A stretch of DNA of 45,383 nucleotides from JALYNX01 sp040905925 (lineage in GTDB: Bacteria; Actinomycetota; Acidimicrobiia; Spongiisociales; ZC4RG35), in NCBI GenBank assembly GCA_040905925.1, contig JBBDQO010000042.1, forward strand, positions 1-45,383. The letters run 5' to 3'. Both the position numbers and the translations under genes were made by a program. Positions 24,391 through 31,008 of the stretch are shown here, piece by piece; position 1 is the stretch's first letter, and each line of letters begins with the position of its first letter. The notes below the pieces were generated by a model that saw only the letters and a list, made by a program, of their open reading frames with translations, ran no database searches and had not been told where the DNA came from.

Positions 24391-25777
24391 GGAGGGTCAG
24401 CTCCGGTTCCTCGGCGAGACGACGTGCCATCTCCTCGTCGTTCACATGGGGGGCGCCCCAATTGCGGCCCGTCTTGTTGAGGGCCTTCTCAAAGGCATCC
24501 ACAACATCGGGGTGGAACTGGCCCCCCGAGTGACGACGCAGCTCGCGCAGCGCGTATTGCTGGGAGAGGGCCATCCGGTAGGACCGTGCCGAAGTCATAG
24601 CGTCGAAGGCGTCGGCCACCCCGACGATGCACGCCTCGAGGCTCGGAGCCTGGCCCTCGGTGTGGCCCCGGCCGCCGTAGCCGGTGCCGTCGAAGTTGCT
24701 GTGATGCCCGGACGCGATCTCGACCATCGGCTGCAGAAAATCGACCTCGGCGAGGATCTCCTCGACCAGATGGGCATGGGTCTGCATCTCGGCGTACTCC
24801 TGTTCATCGAGACGCCCCCGCTTGCGGATCAGCTCGGTGGGGACCGCCAGCTTGCCCAGGTCGTGGATCAGGGCCGCCCATCGCACCTTCTCCAGTTGGG
24901 TGCCGGTAAACCCGAGCTCCTCACCGATCATCTGGGCGAATACCGCTACCCGTTCGGTGTGACCACGGGTGTACATGTCCTTGGCCTCGAGGGTCTTGAC
25001 GAATCCACGAATCGACCCGATATACGACTCCCGCAACTGGGAGAAGGCGTAGAGCGACATGTGACCGATGGCGTAGACCCCGACGATGAGAACCAGCACC
25101 GCGTCCCTATCGGCGATCAGATAGGCGGCCCCGATCAGCCCACCGAGCAGACCCATCGCGAACTGACCCAGGAAGAGGACATGCATCTGGGACCAGGGTT
25201 GGAGGTTGTCCTTGCCAAAGACGGTCTGCACCGCCCGGCGAACCAGGATGTTTTGAACAGTGGTGTAGGCGAGGGCGGCCAGGGCCGAGGCCACCGCCAC
25301 CCGCAACAGGCTGTCGGGAGTGGGGTTCTGGAGCTGACCCAGATTGACGTCGAGGAGAAAACCGGCCGCGGCGCCGGCCACCACGAACTGACCGAAATTG
25401 GCCAGGGGTTGGAACCACCGCTTCTCCTTGAAATCGAGCGGGGTGAATAGGGCAACTGCGCCCATGAGGGCCATGGCGAACATGGCGTCGGAATTCGGCT
25501 GGATGGCGAAGATGACCCCGGCGGTCATCGCCACCATCACCGACGAGGACTGGAACATGCGGTCGTTGACCTCGACCGCAAAGAACTCGAGGAGGACGAA
25601 CAGGGCGGTGAACGGGAGCCAGACCAGCCAACGCGGTGGGTCCGACAGCAGGTAGGTGACCACCAGGGTGGCGATGCCCATGACCGAATAGGGCACAGCG
25701 ATCTTGAGTCGTCGCTGCACCGTGGGGCGGAGACGGCCGAACCAGCCCCTAAGCGTTCTGTTCCTTCTCAGTTTCAT
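24383..25777 (-). CDS. membrane HD-GYP-type phosphohydrolase
   Basis: A 464-residue protein with about eight hydrophobic segments (25-245) followed by an HD-GYP-like domain. Visible residues are His273 (TRGHTERV), the HD pair 305-306 (LIHDLGKLAVP), His358-His359 and Asp363 in GHHSNFDGTGYGG. The last motif is GYG, not GYP. It may hydrolyse c-di-GMP or a related nucleotide in response to a membrane signal. Two starts are possible: ATG 25777 (MKLRRNRT) or ATG 25816, whose A is shared with the stop of a 29-codon leader ORF (TGATG). Neither has a strong ribosome binding site of its own. It leads a two-gene operon and is preceded by a structured leader RNA. Confidence 0.8.
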   Translation of the reverse strand: MKLRRNRTLRGWFGRLRPTVQRRLKIAVPYSVMGIATLVVTYLLSDPPRWLVWLPFTALFVLLEFFAVEVNDRMFQSSSVMVAMTAGVIFAIQPNSDAMFAMALMGAVALFTPLDFKEKRWFQPLANFGQFVVAGAAAGFLLDVNLGQLQNPTPDSLLRVAVASALAALAYTTVQNILVRRAVQTVFGKDNLQPWSQMHVLFLGQFAMGLLGGLIGAAYLIADRDAVLVLIVGVYAIGHMSLYAFSQLRESYIGSIRGFVKTLEAKDMYTRGHTERVAVFAQMIGEELGFTGTQLEKVRWAALIHDLGKLAVPTELIRKRGRLDEQEYAEMQTHAHLVEEILAEVDFLQPMVEIASGHHSNFDGTGYGGRGHTEGQAPSLEACIVGVADAFDAMTSARSYRMALSQQYALRELRRHSGGQFHPDVVDAFEKALNKTGRNWGAPHVNDEEMARRLAEEPELTLRG

Positions 25778-25815
25778 GGGAGACCCCGATATGCATGGTG
25801 AGCCGGCGCCGTACA

Positions 25816-25905
25816 TCAGCCGATTCGGGTTGAAGCCGAGCCTGCGGCTATCACGGCTGCAAGGCTGGCGGCAGCAGCGAGAATGCGGACCAAACGGGCC
25901 TTCAT
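25816..25905 (-). CDS. 29-residue leader/secretion-signal-like peptide
   Basis: A short ORF with a much better ribosome binding site than its neighbours (AAGGTGAG, 9 nt before the ATG). The peptide begins MKARLVRIL and continues as an alanine-rich hydrophobic core ending in GSASTRIG, which looks like a bare signal peptide. Its TGA overlaps the upstream ATG option of the HD-GYP gene by one base (TGATG). It may be a leader peptide coupling translation to the HD genes, or the remnant of a secreted-protein gene that once followed the RNA upstream. I cannot choose between these. Confidence 0.45.
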   Translation of the reverse strand: MKARLVRILAAAASLAAVIAAGSASTRIG

Positions 25906-25919
25906 GCTGTGACGCTCAC

Positions 25920-26051
25920 CTTCGTTTCCGTATTTGGCCGACGGTGTGTTGCCGGCCAGACGTTCCGCTCCGCTGGGGTAGATGGCGTCCAATTGCTTTA
26001 CAAGGCCGACGTCTGACGCCGGTCTCACCCGGTTCCCGTTTTCACGGGAAC
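25920..26051 (-). ncRNA. candidate structured leader RNA (riboswitch-like), class not identified
   Basis: On the minus strand, in order: (1) a GAAA-capped 8-bp hairpin GTTCCCGT/ACGGGAAC (26051-26032); (2) a long hairpin pairing 26030-26015 with 25989-25976 (GGGT, AGA and GGCGTC helices with small bulges) around a 25-nt loop; (3) AGACGT at the start of that loop (26014-26009) complementary to ACGTCT (25963-25958), a possible pseudoknot; (4) a hairpin TGGCCG/CGGCCA (25958-25935), with CCGT in its loop complementary to ACGG just after it (25931-25928), a second possible pseudoknot. The ribosome binding site of the 29-residue ORF follows directly. I compared it by memory with c-di-GMP, c-di-AMP, SAM, cobalamin and FMN classes and found no convincing match. 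Confidence 0.5.
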
Positions 26052-26241
26052 TCTTTACATGTCAAAAAGGCCCCTGACTTCGCCCGCCACGGACCGAGGC
26101 AGGTGAGTCAATGACCTCGGCTGCCCCACATTCCCATGAATAGCTCCAGCCCTCCGCAATCTAGACCCGTTCGGAGACAGGGACAAGAGGCGGGTCGACG
26201 ATCCCATCAGGGGTTGACACCCAGTTGTACGCTGATCCGGT
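26052..26241. other. intergenic region between HD operon leader and 206-residue protein gene
   Basis: About 190 bp with no gene I can support. It should hold the leftward promoter for the structured leader (TTGACA on the minus strand at 26064-26059 is one -35-like match without a clear partner) and the rightward promoter of the next gene (TACGCT at 26228-26233). Confidence 0.4.
26228..26233 (+). promoter_or_regulatory. candidate -10 (TACGCT) for leaderless mRNA of the 206-residue protein
   Basis: TACGCT ends 8 nt before the ATG at 26242. There is no purine-rich ribosome binding site in between. Confidence 0.4.
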
Positions 26242-26862
26242 ATGGACATAGTGGCATTCCAGGAGAAGATCGGACGTATCGAGGGCGTGGAAGCGGCCCG
26301 AGTGGTGTTCGGGAATGGGCACATCTCAGAGATCCATGTCCTGGCGCGGCGCACCAAGCCCCCAAAGCAGCTGGTGCGAGACGTCCAATCCTTGAGTCAG
26401 GCGCTGTACGGCGAGGAGATCGACCGCCGCGTGGTCTCGGTTGTGCAGTTGGCAGACGGCGATCTCGAGGGTGGCTTCCGCCCTGCCTTGGTCGACGTGG
26501 CTGAGACTTTGGAGGGCTCGCGTGCCGAGGTCACGGTGAGCCTCCGCTGGGAGAATGAGATCCTCTCGGGCACCTCCACGGGCGCCGCAGCCTCCTCGAC
26601 CCGTGCCCGCCAGATAGCCGAAGCAACCCTCGACGCAGTTCGCCAGGGGATCCACAAGGAAGCGGCCCTGGCCATCAACTCCATGGACGTACCGCTTCTC
26701 GGGAATCGCAAGGTTGCCGTCGCCCAGGTGGTGGTGGTGACCGAGGCCAGCGAACGGATGCTCATCGGTTGTGCCTACGTCGAGGACGATGAGGGCCGTG
26801 CCGTGGTTCGAGCCGTGCTCGACGCCCTCAACCGCTTCCTTCCCGACCTCAAACTCTCCTGA
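26242..26862 (+). CDS. conserved-looking protein of unknown function
   Basis: A 206-residue soluble protein I do not recognise. The N-terminal half has alternating strands and helices (RVVFGNGHISEIHVLARRTKPPKQLVRDVQ... then GEEIDRRVVSVVQL), and the C-terminal half reads like one alpha/beta domain with a repeat-like strand pair (VSLRWENEILSG, ATLDAVRQGI, VVVVTEASERMLIGCAYV). No signal peptide, membrane segment or metal motif is visible. It is followed directly by the gamma-glutamyltransferase gene, whose apparent CTG start overlaps its stop (CTGA). This suggests cotranscription but says nothing about function. Confidence 0.65.
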   Translation: MDIVAFQEKIGRIEGVEAARVVFGNGHISEIHVLARRTKPPKQLVRDVQSLSQALYGEEIDRRVVSVVQLADGDLEGGFRPALVDVAETLEGSRAEVTVSLRWENEILSGTSTGAAASSTRARQIAEATLDAVRQGIHKEAALAINSMDVPLLGNRKVAVAQVVVVTEASERMLIGCAYVEDDEGRAVVRAVLDALNRFLPDLKLS

Positions 26863-28409
26863 CACACGCCGTCGTCACCCCGCATCGTCTGTCCGCCGAG
26901 GCGGCCCGCGATGCCCTTCTGGCTGGGGGCAACGCGGTCGATGCCGCGATCGCGGCGACAGCCGCCCAAGGAGTTGTGGCCCCGGAGACCTGTGGCATTG
27001 GTGGCGACCTCTTCGCCCTGGTGCATCGCCCCGGCTGGGACCGGCCACGGGCCCTGAATGCCTCGGGACGCGCCGGATACAATGCAGACCCTGATGCCCT
27101 GCGGTCGATCGGGCAAACAGAGATCCCTCGTGATCACCCCTTGACGGTGACGGTGCCCGGCTGTGTCGATGGCTGGGCAGCCCTCTCGGATGAGCTCGGT
27201 GCGCTGAACCTGGCCGACTGCCTCGGACCTGCGATCGAGTATGCCGGGATGGGTTTCGAGGTCTCGACCGAACAGGCGCGTGCATTCCGTGACACCGCGC
27301 CCATGTACGCCGATCATCCGGCGGTGGGCGAGTTCTATCCCGGTGGCGAGCCTGTCGCCCGCGGTGACTCGGTCCGCCGGGCTCCCCTGGCAGCCACGCT
27401 CCAAGCCATCGCTCGGGACGGGCGAGACGCCTTCTACCGGGGTGAGCCATCCGACGAGATCGTCGATGAGCTGGGCGGGACCATCACCCATGACGACCTG
27501 GCGGAGCAGCATGCCGATTGGGTGTCACCAATCTCCTGCCGGGTGGCCGGGATCACAGCATGGACCATCCCTCCCAACTCCCAGGGTTACCTGGGCCCAG
27601 CTTCCCTCGCAGTCTTCGAGATCCTCGATCCTCCCATCGACACCGACCACCCCGACTGGTGGCATCTCCTCATCGAGGCATATCGATCGGTTGCCTGGGA
27701 GCGTGACGACCTGGTGGCCGATCCTGACCACGCCCCCCTTCCGGCACACCTGTTGCTGGACCCGGATCGTTTGCGGCGTGCGGCGATGACTGTCGACCGG
27801 GAGAGGACCGGGGTCTGGCCGAAGAAGATGGGCCGGGAGTCCGGAACCGCCTTCCTGGGTGTCGTCGATGGCGAAGGGATGGCGGTTTCGATGATCCAGT
27901 CGAACTACTACGGGACGGGCTCGGCGTTCGGTGCACCTCGCAGTGGGTTCCTACTCCACAACCGCGGCGCCGGGTTCAGTCTCACCCCCGGGCACCCCAA
28001 CGAGTTGAAGCCGCACAAGAGGCCGTTACACACCCTCTCCCCCACTATCTGGACCGATGGAGACCTGGCGCGCTGGGTGATCGGGACCCGCGGTGGGTCG
28101 GTCCAACCCCAACTGGTGGCTCAGGTCGCCGCCCGCGCCATCATCGCCGGGCAGGACCTGGAGTCGACCCAGACTGCTCCCCGCTGGACGATCAGCGACA
28201 TTGGGCCTTACTCAAAGCCCTTGTCGGCCGTGGAGCCCGGGGTGGCGAGGCAGACCCTCGACGAGCTGCGACGCCGAGGGCACCAGATCGAGGAGCTCAC
28301 CGAAAGGCAATCGGGCTGGGGGCCGGTCTCGATCATCGAAGTCGACGGCGACGAGAGGAGAGCTGCCGCCGATCCCCGGGTCGACACCACGGCCGCGCTG
28401 CTCATCTAG
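26859..28409 (+). CDS. gamma-glutamyltransferase family protein (apparent CTG start)
   Basis: About 516 residues from the proposed start. The N-terminus HAVVTPHRLSAEAARDALLAGGNAVDAAI and the GIGGDLFALV motif are standard for the family's large subunit. The autocleavage/nucleophile threonine is Thr330 in ESGTAFLGVVDGEGMAVS, followed by QSNYYGTGS and the LSPTI and GTRGGSVQPQ segments of the small subunit. It would transfer or hydrolyse gamma-glutamyl groups (glutathione, poly-glutamyl or cephalosporin-acylase-like substrates). No signal peptide is seen, so it may be cytoplasmic. The first standard start (GTG 26976) would remove the first 39 conserved residues; CTG at 26859, overlapping the upstream stop, is the best candidate. 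Confidence 0.82.
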   Translation: MTHAVVTPHRLSAEAARDALLAGGNAVDAAIAATAAQGVVAPETCGIGGDLFALVHRPGWDRPRALNASGRAGYNADPDALRSIGQTEIPRDHPLTVTVPGCVDGWAALSDELGALNLADCLGPAIEYAGMGFEVSTEQARAFRDTAPMYADHPAVGEFYPGGEPVARGDSVRRAPLAATLQAIARDGRDAFYRGEPSDEIVDELGGTITHDDLAEQHADWVSPISCRVAGITAWTIPPNSQGYLGPASLAVFEILDPPIDTDHPDWWHLLIEAYRSVAWERDDLVADPDHAPLPAHLLLDPDRLRRAAMTVDRERTGVWPKKMGRESGTAFLGVVDGEGMAVSMIQSNYYGTGSAFGAPRSGFLLHNRGAGFSLTPGHPNELKPHKRPLHTLSPTIWTDGDLARWVIGTRGGSVQPQLVAQVAARAIIAGQDLESTQTAPRWTISDIGPYSKPLSAVEPGVARQTLDELRRRGHQIEELTERQSGWGPVSIIEVDGDERRAAADPRVDTTAALLI

Positions 28410-28437
28410 CTGGCGGACTTGAATTGCTGGCGGACTT
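28409..28437 (+). repeat. short direct repeat GCTGGCGGACTT x2
   Basis: Two identical 12-bp copies (28409-28420 and 28426-28437) separated by GAATT lie directly after the gamma-glutamyltransferase stop. They may be a local duplication; no function is evident. Confidence 0.7.
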
Positions 28438-28467
28438 CGCTCCTGGGGAGGAGACACGCAGTCCATT

Positions 28468-28518
28468 TCTCCCCCCAGTAAACGAAGTGAGCGTTGGGGG
28501 GAGAGCCGGCGAAGCCGG
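28468..28518. terminator. GC-rich hairpins between convergent genes, terminator-like
   Basis: A 9-bp stem TCTCCCCCC/GGGGGGAGA (28468-28476 and 28496-28504) with a 19-nt loop is followed by CCGGC-GAA-GCCGG (28506-28518) and a G tract. It sits between the convergent stops at 28409 and 28532, so it probably ends transcription or protects 3' ends. It lacks a T tract. The compound layout resembles an intergenic repeat, but there is only one copy in this window. Confidence 0.5.
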
Positions 28519-28531
28519 GAGGGGGGCATTA

Positions 28532-29548
28532 CTAACCACGTATCTGCCTGATCACCTCGGTCACCGCCTCCGGATCCGTGCCCAGCGCCGAGCCGATGGT
28601 GTAGAAGCCGACCCGCTGCACCCGATCTCCATAACGCTCCCTGATCGCGGTCCCCAACCGATCGATCGGAGCCGCCACCCCCACCTCGAGCACTGCCTCG
28701 TCGGGAACCACCGCGGCCATCTCCCCCCACTGTCCCCGCTTCGACATCGCGTTCAGCTCGTCACCGAAGTCCCAGTCATTCGCCTCGAGGACCGGTCTGT
28801 AGGAAGGGGTGGAGGCGTAGAAGGAGATCTGTTGACGGACCGGGGCCATCGCCTGCTCGATCTCGGCATCGGTCTTGCCGGTCATGACGAACACCGTGGT
28901 CGCCCGCGCCACGTCGGATGACGAGCGCCCGGCCCGCCTCGCACCGTCGGCGATGCCGGGAAGCACCACCCGGTCGAGATAGCGGGTGGTGTGGAAGGGA
29001 TGAACATGAAACCCGTCACACAGCTCACCGGCGAGCCGGCTCAAGTGGGGCCCGACACCTGCGATGTAGACGGGGATATCCGGGTTGGGTATCGGCCCCG
29101 GGTCGAAGAAGGGCGTCATCAGCGACAGGTTGTAGAACTCCCCTTCGTACTTGAGCGGGGTCGAGCTCTGCCAGGCCTCCCAGATGGCCCGCAGGGCCAG
29201 GATGTAGTCGCGAAGGCGCGGCCCGGGCCGGTCCCAGGTCGAGGCGAACCGACGCACGATGTGAGCCCGCACCTGGGTGCCCAACCCAAGGAGGAACCTG
29301 CCCCGTGTCAACCGGGCGAGATCCCAGGCGGTCATCGCCACCACCATCGGAGACCGGGGGAAGGCCACGGCGATCGCAGTGCCCAGTTCGAGCTCAGGGG
29401 CTTCGACTCCGGCCATGAGAAGGGGAAAGAACGGGTCGTATTGGGTTTCGGCCGAAAAGAACCCGTCGTAACCGAGGTCGGCTGCCTGACGGGCGGCGTC
29501 CCGCGCCCCGTCGGGGGGGCTGGGCGGGAAGTAGAAGTCCACCTTCAT
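28532..29548 (-). CDS. LLM-class (F420-type) oxidoreductase
   Basis: A 338-residue luciferase-like TIM-barrel protein. The opening VDFYFPPSPPDGARDAARQAADLGYDGFFSAE, FPRSPMVVAMTAWDLARLTRGRFLLGLGTQVRAH and VPVYIAGVGPHLSRLAGELCDGFHVHPF are typical of actinobacterial F420-dependent LLM oxidoreductases. The exact cofactor (F420 or FMN) and substrate cannot be read off. The ATG at 29548 was chosen because the codons upstream cross a divergent promoter and a TACGCT hexamer lies 7 nt before it. It converges on the gamma-glutamyltransferase gene across GC-rich hairpins. Confidence 0.85.
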   Translation of the reverse strand: MKVDFYFPPSPPDGARDAARQAADLGYDGFFSAETQYDPFFPLLMAGVEAPELELGTAIAVAFPRSPMVVAMTAWDLARLTRGRFLLGLGTQVRAHIVRRFASTWDRPGPRLRDYILALRAIWEAWQSSTPLKYEGEFYNLSLMTPFFDPGPIPNPDIPVYIAGVGPHLSRLAGELCDGFHVHPFHTTRYLDRVVLPGIADGARRAGRSSSDVARATTVFVMTGKTDAEIEQAMAPVRQQISFYASTPSYRPVLEANDWDFGDELNAMSKRGQWGEMAAVVPDEAVLEVGVAAPIDRLGTAIRERYGDRVQRVGFYTIGSALGTDPEAVTEVIRQIRG

Positions 29549-29555
29549 CACCACC

Positions 29556-29585
29556 AGCGTAGAGGCGGACGAGAATGGGTAGCCT
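29556..29585. promoter_or_regulatory. divergent -10 pair for two leaderless genes
   Basis: On the minus strand TACGCT (29561-29556) ends 7 nt before the LLM oxidoreductase ATG. On the plus strand TAGCCT (29580-29585) ends 8 nt before the HhH-protein GTG. Only 45 bp separate the two starts and neither has a ribosome binding site. Confidence 0.45.
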
Positions 29586-29593
29586 GGGCGCAA

Positions 29594-29917
29594 GTGATCA
29601 AGAAGCTGGCAAAGATCGTCGGATTCGTCGCGGGGGCGGCTGCGCTCGCCTGGGCGATGCGCGACCGCTTCATATCGGTGGCCACCTCGCGTGAGCCGGA
29701 GCCTCCGACCTTCCGCACCACCGTGCCTTCATCGGCTCCTTCGGGAATCGACATGATCGCCGGCATCGGCCCGGTGTTCGCGGTCAGATTGAAGAGCGCC
29801 GGCATCGACAACGCGGCCAGGCTCGCCGCGGCATCAGCCGATCGGGTGGCCGAGGCGGCGGGTGTCAGCGCGGCCCGAGCTCGATCCTGGATCGAGCAAG
29901 CCCAGTCGATCAGCTGA
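29594..29917 (+). CDS. membrane-anchored helix-hairpin-helix protein
   Basis: A 107-residue protein: a basic start (VIKKLAKIV), one hydrophobic helix (about 8-22), a proline-rich linker, then a 55-residue domain with GIDMIAGIGPVFAVRLKSAGIDNAARLAAASADRVAEAAG, the pattern of HhH/DUF4332-like nucleic-acid-binding domains. The membrane anchor plus HhH suggests a DNA- or RNA-tethering role, which is inference. The GTG start is supported by the TAGCCT hexamer 8 nt upstream. RlmN follows 3 bp after its stop. Confidence 0.7.
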   Translation: MIKKLAKIVGFVAGAAALAWAMRDRFISVATSREPEPPTFRTTVPSSAPSGIDMIAGIGPVFAVRLKSAGIDNAARLAAASADRVAEAAGVSAARARSWIEQAQSIS

Positions 29918-29920
29918 CCA

Positions 29921-30961
29921 ATGCCCTATCTCGAAGCTCCTGAGAGCCTGGGAGAGATTCTCGAGGGCGAGCCTCAATACCGGGCCGACCAGCTCAGGGA
30001 TTGGCTCTACAAAACGCCGGTGCTGCGGGCCGAAGCAATGACCAACCTTCCGGGGAACATCCGCGATCGTCTCGAAGGGAGGCTATGGCCTTTCGAGGTC
30101 GAGCTGGAGCAGTTCGCTGACAAGGGGAGAACCCGGAAATGGCTGTTCCGTGCCCCCGACGGGGCCGCCATCGAGTCGGTGCTGATGGGGTATCCCCGCC
30201 GAGCCACCCTCTGCATCTCGAGCCAAGCCGGCTGCGCCCTTGGCTGCACATTCTGTGCCACCGGCCAATTCGGCTTCGAACGCAACCTGGAGGCCGGGGA
30301 GATCGTCGCCCAGGTCGCCTTTGCGCAGGCGTTTCTCCGTCAGATCGGGATGCCGGAAACTCCCGACCATCTCACCAACATCGTCTTCATGGGGATGGGT
30401 GAGCCCCTGGCCAACTACCCGCGGGTCCGGGAGGCGATCCGGCGGATGATCGAGTTCATGGGCCTTTCCGCCCGAGCCATAACCGTCTCCACGGTGGGCA
30501 TCGTCCCCGGCATCAGGAAGCTGGCGGACGAGCCCTGGCCGGTGTACCTGGCGATCAGCCTCCACGCCGCCGATGACGAGTTGAGAAGCCGCTTGGTGCC
30601 GATAAACCGGAGATACCCGTTGCAAGAGCTGGAGGCGGCGGCGGCCGAGTACCTGGTGAAGAAGCGACGTCGGCTCTCGATTGAATGGACGATGATCGAG
30701 GGGGTCAACGACGATGAGGATCAGGCCCGGAAACTGGCGCAGATCGCGCTCAGGCTTCATGCCCACGTCAATCTGATCGCCCTCAACCCGACCCCATTGA
30801 CCGAGGAGAAGGCCTCGAGAGCCACCGTGATCAGGGCGTTTGCCGGGACCCTGAAGGGGATGGGAGTGAACGTCACCATCAGGGAGACCAGGGGCCGCGA
30901 GATCGACGCCGCTTGCGGCCAGCTTCGCGTTTATTCTGGAAAAAGCGGTCTCCGGGGTTAG
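29921..30961 (+). CDS. rlmN: 23S rRNA (adenine2503-C2)/tRNA methyltransferase
   Basis: A 346-residue radical-SAM methyltransferase that methylates A2503 of 23S rRNA (and tRNA A37 in some bacteria). The 4Fe-4S ligands are Cys105, Cys109 and Cys112 (CALGCTFCATG). The methyl-carrying C-terminal cysteine is Cys332 (DAACGQLR). FMGMGEPLANY, VSTVGIVPGI and ISLHAADDELR are typical of the family. Start ATG 3 bp after the HhH gene, so the two are likely cotranscribed. Length is normal. Confidence 0.95.
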   Translation: MPYLEAPESLGEILEGEPQYRADQLRDWLYKTPVLRAEAMTNLPGNIRDRLEGRLWPFEVELEQFADKGRTRKWLFRAPDGAAIESVLMGYPRRATLCISSQAGCALGCTFCATGQFGFERNLEAGEIVAQVAFAQAFLRQIGMPETPDHLTNIVFMGMGEPLANYPRVREAIRRMIEFMGLSARAITVSTVGIVPGIRKLADEPWPVYLAISLHAADDELRSRLVPINRRYPLQELEAAAAEYLVKKRRRLSIEWTMIEGVNDDEDQARKLAQIALRLHAHVNLIALNPTPLTEEKASRATVIRAFAGTLKGMGVNVTIRETRGREIDAACGQLRVYSGKSGLRG

Positions 30962-31008
30962 GCTCGTCCAGGCGGAGCGGTTCAGGGGCTGAAGGAGCTG
31001 TTGCCTTC

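Noticed and set aside
25905..26060. Calling the structured leader a c-di-GMP-I, c-di-AMP (ydaO), SAM-IV or cobalamin riboswitch
   Set aside because: Short matches exist (GGCCGGCAAC, GGGTGAGACCGG), but the conserved cores of these classes are not present in the right order, so I left the class open.
26214..26219. TTGACA as a -35 element for the 206-residue protein gene
   Set aside because: Only 8 bp separate it from the TACGCT hexamer, far short of the usual 16-19 bp.
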